DNA of 64,000 nt from Citrus sinensis (lineage: Eukaryota > Streptophyta > Magnoliopsida > Sapindales > Rutaceae). Location of the stretch: assembly GCF_022201045.2 (NCBI RefSeq), contig NC_068557.1, forward strand, positions 22,731,501-22,795,500. Direction: 5' to 3'. The position numbers and the translations under genes were made by a program. The notes under the pieces were generated by a model. The model did not search any database and was not told the DNA's origin. It was given only the letters and a program-made list of their open reading frames with translations. Positions 41,102 through 52,019 of the stretch are shown here, one piece after another (the stretch's first letter is position 1; each line of letters begins with the position of its first letter).

Positions 41102-42433
41102 TATGGATATGTTTATAAATGTTTAAATAAATTTTATTCAATGTAGTCATTTATATTCTTACAATAATTTAATTGTAATATTTACTAAATATATATGACC
41201 GCTTTTAAAATTCACAGCACTTCTAAAAATAAATTTTATGAAACGTTTAACTAAAACTGTTAACAACTAATTATTTTTACAATACAGCTAATAATAATTA
41301 TTTTAAAAGTTACAGCATTACCGAACTGACCCTTATTTTAATTTTATTCAATTTAAACTTATTTACTTATATAGATGCTCGAATCCAGATTGGAATAGAA
41401 TTGTTAATTTATTATCCTGTTAATATTTTTATATTTAGTTTTCAATAAAAAAACCCTCTTTTTATTTTGTTACTAGATTATTCATCTCTGTGTAATCAAG
41501 TCTTCATACAAATATCATTTTAAGAATTTAACCATCCAAAACAAAACTCTAAGGATAAGTTATCGAGTTTCCTTGTTGAGTAATGCTATATTTACTGTCC
41601 CAATTGTTGTGTCACCATTAAAATTTCTCCAATTGGATATTATATATAAATCTCCATGTGGAAAAAACTGCTTGGCCTTCGCAACTTTAAATTATGATTA
41701 TTCTTGTCAAACAAGGAATTAATTACTTTAGTTTATAAGTTTACGATTGTACAAAAAAAAAGAATAATATATAGAGTCTTTGAGCTTCCTTTATTTTGAG
41801 TTATTTATTTTAGTTTTACCGCAATTTTAACTTATTCGCTTATATCTAGATCCAAATAGGTTTATTTTCTCAAAAAGATTTTCATATTTTCAATAAAATT
41901 CTTTTTTTTTAAAAATTTTATTTCTCTATAAGAATTCAGACAATCAAGTCATGCTCTTAATCAAGTGATCAACCTATCCAATGAGACAATTTATACGAAC
42001 AAATTTTATTGTTATAATCTAATATTAGAACTCCTTATTCTATACTTGTCGCTTTTTAAAAAGTTAGAGCGTCAAAACAAAAAGATTAGGGCTTGCCTTT
42101 ACATGAAACCCAATGTTACATGAAAAATTAGGGCTAGTTAAAATTTGATGCAGCGGAGTAAAAAGAAAAAATGAAACTAATATTACGTCAAATGTGCCAT
42201 TACTTGTTTGTTTAACCAAATAAGTGTTGTAGGCTGCAAATGATGAATTCACGAATGTTCATCAGTTAAGGAATTCTGCGTAAAAGAAATTTTTACATTT
42301 TATTTATATAAAGATGTAAAATTTATTTATTTATTTATTCTCTTGAATTTAGATCTTAATTAACATATATTTTTTCATGAATTAAATACTTTTGTATAAA
42401 GTAAAGAAAACTCCAAGTTACAACCATATTAAA

Positions 42434-42785
42434 CCTTAAACAACCACTCAAAGCTATCAGGGTCGAGAGGGGAGAGGCTTATACTTATAAAGGGCTAATG
42501 GATAAGATGAAGGCTTGGGGTTGTGAAGGGGACGGGGGATGGTCAGAAGATGTAGGGCAAGGTTGGCACTGTGCTCGTGTCATCAGGCAATATAGGTGAG
42601 GAAGCAGGTTGCTGAAATAGGATTGACAGGTTGCTCTTCGGCTGGGAGATATGTGGCGTGGGCTCATATGGGCAGGAGACAAGGATTGTTCTTGTGAAAT
42701 GGTTAGAGGCCCTGAAGGAGTCTAATGTGTTAATGCCTTGGTAACCTAATTTACTTAATAATGTATAGAGCCGAGCTCCGGACAT
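42434..42785 (-). pseudogene. Second copy of AUG3 exon 1, interrupted
   Basis: From ATG 42785 the minus strand reads MSGARLYTLLSKLGYQGINT, the AUG3 N-terminus, with the 5' flank also matching 39202-39310. After LD the homology is broken by about 240 bp of unrelated, GC-richer sequence (about 42475-42715). It resumes at 42434-42475 with the SFEW part of the exon. No later AUG3 exon follows. It is therefore a fragmentary tandem duplicate. It lacks the first nonsense codon of the 39-kb copy (Leu here), so that stop arose after duplication. Confidence 0.8.
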
Positions 42786-43440
42786 CCTCTCTCTTTCAAT
42801 TTTAGCAAATACTATTGATTAGGATTCATATATTTTTTATTTCAAACTTGTGCTTACATTTAGCGTTTTGCTACCGGTCTCGAGTTTACTACATGGGTCG
42901 TGCTATGTTATATCATATGTAATATACAACATTCCTTGTGTTGATGCCAAAAAACGACCTCAACAGCTGAAGTTATTTTTTTTGGGGAATAACAACACGA
43001 ATTCAAGCTCCAATATCAATCCGACCGTAGCTTTTTACACCTACCAACCACAAAACACAGTTAGGAGGTTCTGGTGTAGATCGTCTGATGCTTAAGTCAA
43101 ATGTTTTGTGTATAAGGAAAGAAAAATGAAAAAGAGGAATTCAAAAAAAGTTCAAATCCAGGAATTCTCTAATGGAGGTATTGCAAATCTTGTAGAAATC
43201 AGAAAGGCTTTAAGATTAGTAACATGTAGAATTTTTGGTTAATTTTGCCAACCCTTCAAACCAATTCTCTCTTCAGTTTAAATAAGCCCTCTGGTTGTGG
43301 ACGGTTACAACAATTTCAGCACACTTACTAGTAGTTATTGGTGGTTATCTATCAATTGTGAGCAGTTGAGAAGGTAGTGGCATACTACTCCCCTGAAAAA
43401 TAGGCCATGTTTATCAAATAGATTCTCAGGTCGAACTACT

Positions 43441-43558
43441 ACAGTTTGTATCTATAAATTAAGTCGTCCATATATGCTTCAAGTTGTAGCTATAAACCAG
43501 GTCGTCAATATAGGCTTCAAGTTGCACTTATAAACTAGGTAGTCAATATAGTTTTCAG
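43441..43558. repeat. Three-copy minisatellite, ~40-bp unit
   Basis: Diverged units of the form AAGTTGTAGCTATAAACCAG followed by GTCGTCAATATAGGCTTC occur in tandem inside the Mutator-type element. Confidence 0.7.
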
Positions 43559-44512
43559 GTTTCAGGTCGTACATATTGAACAAGTTACTCATATAGGTTT
43601 TGGGTCGTGCATCAATAAAATCCAACTTAAACACTAGTCCTCCGATTTTCAATATCGAGAAGTTATTACTGATGTTGAAAACTAATTGTTGAAAAATAGA
43701 AATTTTTTACAAAACTAACACTAACACTAGTTCTCTAGTTTTTAATACTAAGAAGATATGAACGGTATTCGAAATTGAAACAACAAAGAAAAGACAATAT
43801 GGCCTCGAGTTGAACAAAGACAATGTGGAGTTGAACGGAGATAATTTCGAGCTGAATAGGCTTAAAAGTTAGTAAAAATTTGACAAAAATAATAGAGATA
43901 AGAAAAATAAAAATAAAAACAAAGAATAAATAAAGAAATAAGACCATAAAGAAAAGCAGAGGGCACGTGACTTAAAGGCATAAAAAAAGTAAAAACACAC
44001 ATTTTTATTACTTTCCCCTTGCATTTGGCTTGTGTGTCATCTCTATGCTCACACTCACTTTTTCACAATAAAACCTAGCGAAATTTTAAGTTGCCGCCGT
44101 CCTGCAATATTCTGTGCTCATTAAAAGCTGTTGGCTCAGCCACAACGGAGCCTTTTAGTGAGTGTCCTGTGCGCCATCTTCTTCTTTATTCCTTTTTCTT
44201 CTCTTTTTATTTTTTGAAAGCTAGTACATACATACATACATATATTTATATAACTCTCTTCTTTTTCTTCTTTTCTAACCGAAATATTTTTCTTTTTTTT
44301 GGTTGAAACTGAACTCCTCTCCTTTTTTTTTTTAAACTGACATTTCTTCGTCTTCTTTTTTTTTTCCTCAAATCAAAACCTGGTTTTTTTTAACTGAACG
44401 TTTTCTTCTCTTTTTTGTTTTTTTTTCAAACGAACTTTTTTTTTTTTGGTGAATGCCACGCTCATTGTCATTTTTATTTTTGATGTAGAGCCAATACTGT
44501 GCTGCTTGTTTT

Positions 44513-45024
44513 TGTTAGGAAATTAGTGGGTGAAGCAGACACACAGCTAAAATGAAATTGGAAGAAAAATAAAGAACAAGCACAATAGAGAACACCAGAA
44601 ATTACGTGGTTTGGCTTTTAGCCTACGTCCACGGGCGAAAACAGAAGGAAAATATTATACTAATGAAAAAGAGTTACAAGTACTGTAATATTTTAGCTTA
44701 CTACCCAAAATCTCAATACACCCAAACTCTCAAATCACTAAACACAAGAGTTTTTTTTTTAAGCTCTACAAAACTCTCTGGTTTTTTTCTCTCTCACAAA
44801 TTGAATGCAGAAACCAATGGAGGGCTTCCTTTATATAGTCAAAATTGACTATTATTTTAATACTTTTTTTTCTTGTTTTCTTTGGGCGGCACCTATTTTT
44901 CTTCCTCTTTCTTCTTTGTCAAAGTTTCCCTTTTTTTTTCTTTGCTTGGGCGGCATCTACTTAGACTTTAATTTAGGTGGATTTTTCATGGTTTGGCACC
45001 GCCCAAGACTTTGACATTCTAACA
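44513..45024 (-). repeat. 3' LTR of the nested copia (left copy)
   Basis: Begins TGTTAGG and ends TTGACATTCTAACA. The exact inner end could be a few bases earlier at TTGACA, because the outer end of the other LTR is TTGACA. Confidence 0.8.
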
Positions 45025-45092
45025 CTTGGAGATTAAATTGAGAATCAATCAATCTCCACACCATATTTTCTGCTTCGCCATAATCATATTGT

Positions 45093-48000
45093 CTATGTTT
45101 CTTCTAGGCCACAAGAGGATCTACTCCAGATAAACTTGTTAGTATTTATCGGCTTGGTCAAAACATCTGCTAGGTTCTCCTTCGTATGGATTTTCTTCAA
45201 ATCTACACTTCCATCTTCCACTACTTCTCGAACGAAGGGATACTGGACTCTTATGTGCTTTGTCCTAGAATGAAAGGCTGGATTTCTTGCAATATGCAAA
45301 GCACTCTGACTGTCACAAAACACATGAATTTTCTGTTGTTTGTGCCCGAGCTCCTCCAATAACCTTTGTATCCAAATAGCTTCCTTGCAAGCTTGTGTAG
45401 TTGCCATGTACTCTGCTTCTATTGTAGATAAGGCCACAACGGCCTGCAGTTTCGAAACCCAGCTTACAGCTGCTCCCACAAGTGTAAACACATAGCCAGT
45501 AGTGGATTTCATTTTATCAAGATCTCCTGCAAAATCTGAATCCACATAACCCCTGACAGTAAACTCTAATCATTTATAACATAATGCAACATCTGAGGTT
45601 CCTCTGATGTATCTCAGAATTCTCTTCACAGCTATCCAATTCTCTCTACTAGGATTCGTCATGTATCGACTAACTGCTCCCACTACTTGTGCAATGTCTG
45701 GTCTAGTACATATCATAGCAAACATCAAACTTTCCACTGTTGATGCATACAGTACTCAAGACATCTTCTTCCTTTCTGTTTCATTGCTAGGACACATACT
45801 TGAGAATAATTTGAAATTAACAGGAAGTGGGATAGAGATTGACTTACAATCTTGCATGTTGAAGCGCCGTAAGATTTTCTTCAAGTAATTCTTTTGTAAA
45901 AGCCAAATCTTCATATTATTTCTGTCTCGGTGAATTTGCATTCCTAGAATCTTGTTTGCTGGCCCCAAGTCTTTCATTTCAAACTCCCTAGCCAACCGTG
46001 CCTTCAATTCTTGGATTCGATCTTTGTTGGGGACTGCTACTAATATGTCATCCACATACAACAGCAAAATAATGAAATCATTATCTTCAAACCTTTTGTA
46101 ATATGCACAATGGTTTGAACTAAGTCTGTTGTATCCAAGGCTCATGATGAAGGAATCAAATCTCTTATACCAACACCTCGACGCCTGTTTGAGACCGTAT
46201 AAAGATTTGTTCAACCTACAAACCAAGTTTTCCTTTCATGTTTCTGCAAAACCTTCTGGTTGGAGCATATATATTTCTTCTTCAAGTTCTCCATGAAGAA
46301 ATGCAGTTTTCACATCTAACTGCTCAAGATATAAGTCAAAGATAGCACACATTGCCAAGACTACTCTGACTGTTGTGATTCGAACAACCGGAGAAAATAT
46401 CTCGTTAAAGTCAATACCTTCTTTCTGAGCATATCCTTTCACCACTAGTCTTGCATGATACCGCTCAACTTGGTCATTGCCATCACGTTTGATCTTATAA
46501 ACCCATTTGTTACCAATGGCTTTTCTTCCGTGTGGTAGTGGTACAAGTTCCCATATCTTGTTCTTGTGTAGAGCTTCAATTTCTTCCTGCATTACTGTCA
46601 TCCACAAAGCAACATCTGAGCTGTTTAAAGCTTCATGGAAAATTGAAGGCTCTTCATCCTCTGTTAGAAGACAGTATGCAACGTTGATCTCTGTGACATA
46701 CTCCAAGTGCCACGTTGGCGGTCGTCTCTCACGAGTTGACTGACGAACTTCTGGAGCTTTGGACTCGACTAGTTCTTGTTCTTCGTGTTCTGGTGCTGCT
46801 TCAAAAGAATTTGAATCTTCTGGATTATTTTCCATATATACCGGCACAATCTTTGACTTTTCTTTTGCAGTGTTATTATCTTAATCTTTCCTTTGTAGTT
46901 GATCTTCTACAAAAATAACATCTTTGCTGATGACGATCTTGTGGGCAGTGGGGTCCCACAAACGATACCCCTTTACTCCATCAGCATATCCCAAAAGATA
47001 CATCTTCTAGATTTTGCATCCAGCTTTGTTCTTTCTTAGGCATTGTATATCATGTACACATGACATCCAAATGCATGTAGGTAGGAATAATCAGCTGGCT
47101 TTTCAGTTCACATTTCCATCGCTATCTTTAGCCCAATAGCAGTAGATGACGATCAATTTACTATATAATAAGCAGTTTTGGCTGCTTCTGCCCAGAATGA
47201 CCCATAATGAATTGAGTAGACTAGCAGTCCTCAACATAGCTCTTATCCATTCTGTAAGAGTTCTATTCATCCGCTCTGCTAGTCCATTTTGTTGAGGAGT
47301 GTATGCCACCGTGAGCTGCTTCTGAATACCTTCTTGCTTACAGAAAGCAAGAAACTCATTGTCTGTATACTCTCCACCATTATCTATCCTCAAGCACTTG
47401 ATCTTTATACCAGATTCAAGTTCCATCCGCGCTTTGTATTCTTTAAACACTAGAAATACATATAATTTTTTCTTAATTGGATACACCCAACATCTTCTAG
47501 AATAATCATCAATGAAAGTCACTATGTACTTTGCACCTCTCATGGATATATCCGGTGATTCCCAAATATCAGAATGAATCAAGTCTAGAATGCATTTACT
47601 TCTAGCAATAGATCTACTGAATTTTAATCTATACTGCTTACTTGTAACACAATGCTCGCAAAATGGTAAACTTACCGATTTGAGCCCTAGAAGCAATTTT
47701 CGCTCAGAGAGAATCTTCAAACCTTGTTCCGATATGTGGCCAAGTTTGAGATGCCACATCATCGTTGACTCTTCTCCATTTGATACAACACACGCATCAG
47801 CCTCCTGTAGTGTTTCTCCTTTAAGCATGAATAGATTAGCACCGATCTCTTCTGCCTTCATCCATACAAGCACTCCTTTAACAATCTTTATAATTTCATT
47901 CTCCACATGAGTTTTGCACCCATGATTGTCTATTTGTCTCAAAGACAATAGATTTTTCTTCAGGTCATTGACATGTCGTACCTTCCTAATTGTGCGAATT

Positions 48001-49022
48001 GTACCATCAAACATTTTTATTTTGATAGTACCAATACCAGCGATCTCCAAGGTATAATCATTACCCATATATACAGATCCTCCTGAGAGATGTTCATATG
48101 TGTGGAACCATTCTCTCCGAGAGGTCATGTGCCGGTTAGCTCCTAAGTCTATAAGCCAGATATCAGATAATTGTTTTCTGCCTTCTGAAACAGTTATTTC
48201 CTTGCTGTAGAGAATTTCGCCATCATCCGAGGTACTTGCTACGCACCCTTGAGCATTTGATGACTCAGGTTCTTTGCCCTCTTTTCTCTTTTGGTTACTC
48301 CAACACTCTTTGTTGACGTGCTCTTTCTTGCCACAGTTGTAACATTTAACATTTTTCTTACTTCTGGATTTTGATCTACCATGATTTTGACTCCCACTGG
48401 GGCCACGTTCCGTTGATCTCCCTCTCGTTACCGATAGCGCCTTCGCTTGCTGCGAACTTGCTTGTCTGTTTTCTTTATTTTTCTGCCTGCTCTCCTCATT
48501 TAATACGGAGGCTGCAATATCGTCGAAAACTAAAATGTCCACTGGATTGTTGTTCGTCAGGTTGATGATGAGATGATCACATGAATCTGGTAGACTTTGA
48601 AATAGAAGCTCTGCACGTTCATTCTCCTCTATAGTATGACCCAACTTTGTGAGTTGTGAAAATAGAGTCTTTAAGGTGTTGATGTGGTCAGTCACCATTG
48701 TAGATTCCGCCATTCGAAGAGTATAGAGTTTCTTTTTCAAGAAGATTTTGTTGTGTAGTGACTTGACCTCGTACAATTTTGTAAGAGTATCCCATATTTC
48801 CTTCGCTGTATTTTTCTCTGCCACACTGGATAATACTCCGTCTGCAAGTGCCAAATATAGATCAGAAATGGCGTTCATCTGTCATCAGTTATCAGTTATC
48901 TCCATGTGCCTTTCTCCAATTGCTGCCAAGCAATTATTTTTCCTTAATATAGCTTTCATCTTCATTTTCCATAATGAAAAATTATTTCCGTTAAATTTCT
49001 CAATTTCATACTTTGCCGCCAT
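45093..49022 (-). pseudogene. Broken copia gag-pol polyprotein
   Basis: Domains follow the Ty1/copia order on the minus strand. Gag starts near 49022 (MAAKYEIEKFNGNNFSLWK). Then come a CCHC knuckle (CYNCGKKEHVNKEC, ~48.3 kb), a protease site now reading DLGANRHM in place of the usual DSG, and integrase with HSDIW and PQQNGLAERMNRT (to about 47.2 kb). Reverse transcriptase lies in two pieces (46236-46847 with KTAFLHGELEEEIYM; 45756-46226 with LLYVDDILVA). RNase H is 45093-45545 (STIEAEYMA). Stops and frameshifts separate the pieces, and the protease serine is lost, so it cannot encode a working product. Confidence 0.9.
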
Positions 49023-49365
49023 TTTGTTGATAAATACCGCACACAAGATAGTGTACCACCGTGAATAGTTATGAGTATGTGTAAGAATACACACCAGGAA
49101 AGTTCCCAGGAAAGACTGGAGGGGTCACAATGGTCCCACTTAAAACCCAAACTCCTTAAGCTCTTATCGCCTTTGTGACAGAACTTTCCTAGACATGTAC
49201 AAAACCACATAGTTGCTTTACTCACACCACTATTCCCTGCTTTGCACCGCAAAATTCTTAGATCGCTCCTACCGTTTCTCGTGAACAGTACCGTATACGT
49301 GAATAGTACTGTATACGTAAACAATACCCGACTCTAAAAAATACAACCAATAGCTCTGATATCAC

Positions 49366-49910
49366 TGTTAGGAAATTAGTGGGTGAAACAGACACGCAGC
49401 TAAAATGAAATTGGAAGAAAAATAAAGAACAAGCACAATAGAGAACACCAGAAATTACGTGGTTCGACTTTTAGCCTACGTCCACAGGCGAAGACAGAAG
49501 GAAAATATTATACTAGTGAAAATGAGTTACAAGTACTGTAGTATTTTAGCTCACTACACAAAACCTCAATACACCCAAACTCTCAAATCACTCAACACAA
49601 GAGTTTTTTTTTTTTTTAAGCTCTACAAAACTCTTTGGTTTTTTTCTCTCTCACAAATTGAATGCAGAAACCAAAATAGAGGGCTTCCTTTATATAACCA
49701 AAATTGGCTATTATTTTAATATTTTTTTTCTTGTTTTCTTTGGGCGGCACCTATTTTTCTTCCTCTTTCTTCTTTGTCAAAGTTTCATTTTTTTTTCTAT
49801 CCTTGGGCGGCATCTACTTGGACTTTAATTTGGGTGGATTTTTCATGATTTGGCACCGCCCAAGACTTTGACATTCTCCCCATGGTTTGACACCACCCAA
49901 GACTTTGACA
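49366..49910 (-). repeat. 5' LTR of the nested copia (right copy)
   Basis: Homologous to 44513-45024, with about 34 extra bases duplicated at the outer end. The GTTTT target duplication follows at once. Confidence 0.85.
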
Positions 49911-51372
49911 GTTTTTGCCACTTCCTCACATTCCAAACATTTTTATTTGAGCTTGCAAACAATACTGGTGAGTTGTCTCATCTCAAGCACCATATGCTTG
50001 TTGAATTCCTATACTTTTGAATGTAAATTTTGCTTGGCATTGGGATTGTTGCGCTTTGTATTGTGTTGTATGCTGCCACTAATGACTAAAGCAATATGGT
50101 GTCGATAATGAAAGTTTGCTATCATTTTTCTATACTGACAAAGAAGATCTTGATGCATCGTGTATTGGCATTGAATGGGAAGTTAGGTTTTTAAGTGTGT
50201 TTATTAGATAACAATTAAGTTTAGGGGCGATAATGATTTTCCTTATAGTATCCAATCGAGCATGAGTGGTAATGGGGAAAATAGAGAAGATAATGAAGTA
50301 AAGTTAAGTTATAGTGCAATAGAGAATGATTATGAGAGAACAAGAAGTGAAATACATGGGTAGACTAATGGCGAATCCGATACACAACTTAGAAATGACG
50401 GAGATAAACATGAAGAATATGGAATGAACAGACTGAACTTTGACACAACAGAAAAAAGAGATTGAAGAATTGAAAAAGGAATATTAGATTCCCAATGATA
50501 TTACGCCTAGGTTACTGAGGGAAGATAACATGGCCAGCAAATTGGGTGATTAAGAAATTGTGGTTAACATGAAGATGTTTAGACATGGATTCAGGGGGCA
50601 ATTCAACCTTATTTTGCTCGGATGTTAGTGAGATTAGGTTTGAGTCTTGGTCAACTTGACACAAATGGTTGGAGGATTTTAGGCCGTATGTATATTGGAA
50701 ATAGTTTGACTTGAGAATCTATTTGATAAAATGTGGCCTATTTTTTAAGGTAGTAGTGTGCTACTGCTTTCTCAACTGCTTACAGTTGATGGATAACCAC
50801 CAGTAACTACTAGTGAGTGGGTTGAAATTGTGGTAACCACCCACAACTAGGGGGCTTATTTAAACTGAAGAGTGCATTGGTTGGAGGGGTTGGTAAAATT
50901 AACCAAAAATTCTACGTGTTATTAATCTTAAAGCCTTTTTTACTTTCTACCAGATTTGCAACACCTCCATTAGAGAATTCCTAGATTTGAACTTATTTTG
51001 AATTCTCTTTTTCATTTTTCTTTCCGTATATACAAAACATTTGACTTACACATTGAAGGATATACGTTGGAACCTCCACCGAGTGTCCTAGCTGTGTTTT
51101 GTTGTTGGCAGGTACAAAATGTTGTGATCGGATTGACGTTGGAGCTTGAATTCGTGCTATTATTTTCTAAAAAAAATAATTTCAACTGTTAAGGTCGTTT
51201 TTCGGCATCAACACCTTAAGTTGTCACTAAAAACAAAAAAAATTGTACCATATAAAACAATTGAATTATTTTGAATGACAATATATTTGTTGTAACATAA
51301 TCCAGCCCTTACATTATAAATTATTTTGAGTGACAATAGATATAATGTAACATAATCCAGCCCTTACTACAC

Positions 51373-52019
51373 TTTCGAAGTAATTGGTTACTGCCGAAGG
51401 TATCAAAACTTCTATAATTTCTGTCATTTTGTGATTCAGCTGTGTGCTCGGCCTCATTGTATAAATTTGCCCTTCGATTTAACATAATTAACAGTATAAT
51501 AAGCGAAGCTGATCATTCGTGTTTAGATTATTAAACATACTTGTCTTACAAATTACTAATATTTATCAAATATAAGGCATAATCTCAAATCTTATAACTA
51601 CCGCATTCAGTTATTGTTTTTATTCTATTGAATACCTTTTACAAATGATTTATTTGTAAATTATTTCCTGAAAGGATCCTTTACAATATCATTTGCTCCA
51701 CGTCCCATGACACCCCCCCCCCCCCCAAAAAAAATAAAATAAAATAAAGAGCTCATCACTGCATGTCTGCATTCCTTCAAAATCGGTTCACAGGTGAAAG
51801 CCTCGGCAAATCTGAGGCCATCAAAGCTGAAAATTCTACAAGCATTTAGCTACAGAACTGATATCTCAGCTAAATGTTTACAATATATCTATCTGAAACT
51901 AATGACATTCTATCAAGATCCTCGTCTCCGCTTTCCAGCTTTGCTCACAGACAATAGCCCTTCATTCTTAAGAAGAGCATTGCTAAGATTGTTAACATCA
52001 ATCCTCTGCAGCCCTTTCG
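51373..52019. other. Continuation of the duplicated AUG3 5' flank, then 3' flank of the next gene
   Basis: 51373-51500 matches 39310-39440 (GAAGGTATC.AA.CTTCTA, TGTGTGCTCGG). A run of about 13 C sits at 51713-51725. The rest is AT-rich and probably includes the 3' UTR of the minus-strand gene ending at 52020. Confidence 0.6.

Larger units (their letters stand above)
39202..42433. other. 5' flank of the AUG3 pseudogene and intergenic DNA
   Basis: 39202-39460 is the old promoter side of AUG3 and is repeated at 42787-42886 plus 51364-51500. The segment of about 39460-39760 is repeated, diverged, at about 42060-42360. Microsatellites lie at 40869-40919 (GAT/ATT) and 41049-41101 (AC/AT). The stretch of about 40600-41335 has faint inverted ends and could be an old MITE. 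No gene is supported. Confidence 0.5.
44513..49910 (-). mobile_element. Degenerate Ty1/copia LTR retrotransposon nested in the MULE
   Basis: Two direct LTRs (about 44513-45024 and 49366-49910) both begin TGTTAGGAAATTAG on the plus strand and enclose a minus-strand copia polyprotein. A 5-bp duplication, GTTTT (44508-44512 and 49911-49915), flanks it. Next to the 5' LTR (right side) is a primer-binding site, TGATATCAGAGC on the minus strand (about 49350-49362), a variant of the initiator-Met tRNA site. The LTRs differ at about one base in twenty by eye. The right LTR also has an extra ~34-bp unit (CATGGTTTGACACCACCCAA). It is older than the copia at 55.9 kb. Confidence 0.9.
42895..51363. mobile_element. 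Large Mutator-type element with >500-bp inverted termini, hosting a nested copia
   Basis: The terminal arms (about 42895-43435 and 50703-51363) are diverged inverted copies. They begin GGGTCGTGCTATGTTAT and, reversed from the right, GGGCTGGATTATGTTA, and continue through TGTTGATGCC.AAAAACGACC. A 9-bp duplication, TTACTACAT (42886-42894) and TTACTACAC (51364-51372), flanks it. The duplicated AUG3 flank near 39290 shows the empty site. Without the nested retrotransposon the element is about 3.1 kb and carries no recognisable transposase. The right arm has an extra ~55-bp duplication (AACATAATCCAGCCCTTAC twice, 51295 and 51350). Non-autonomous and decayed. Confidence 0.8.

Noticed and set aside
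40600-41335. Possible old MITE with weak inverted ends around microsatellites
   Set aside because: End similarity is faint and mostly A/T, and no target duplication was found.
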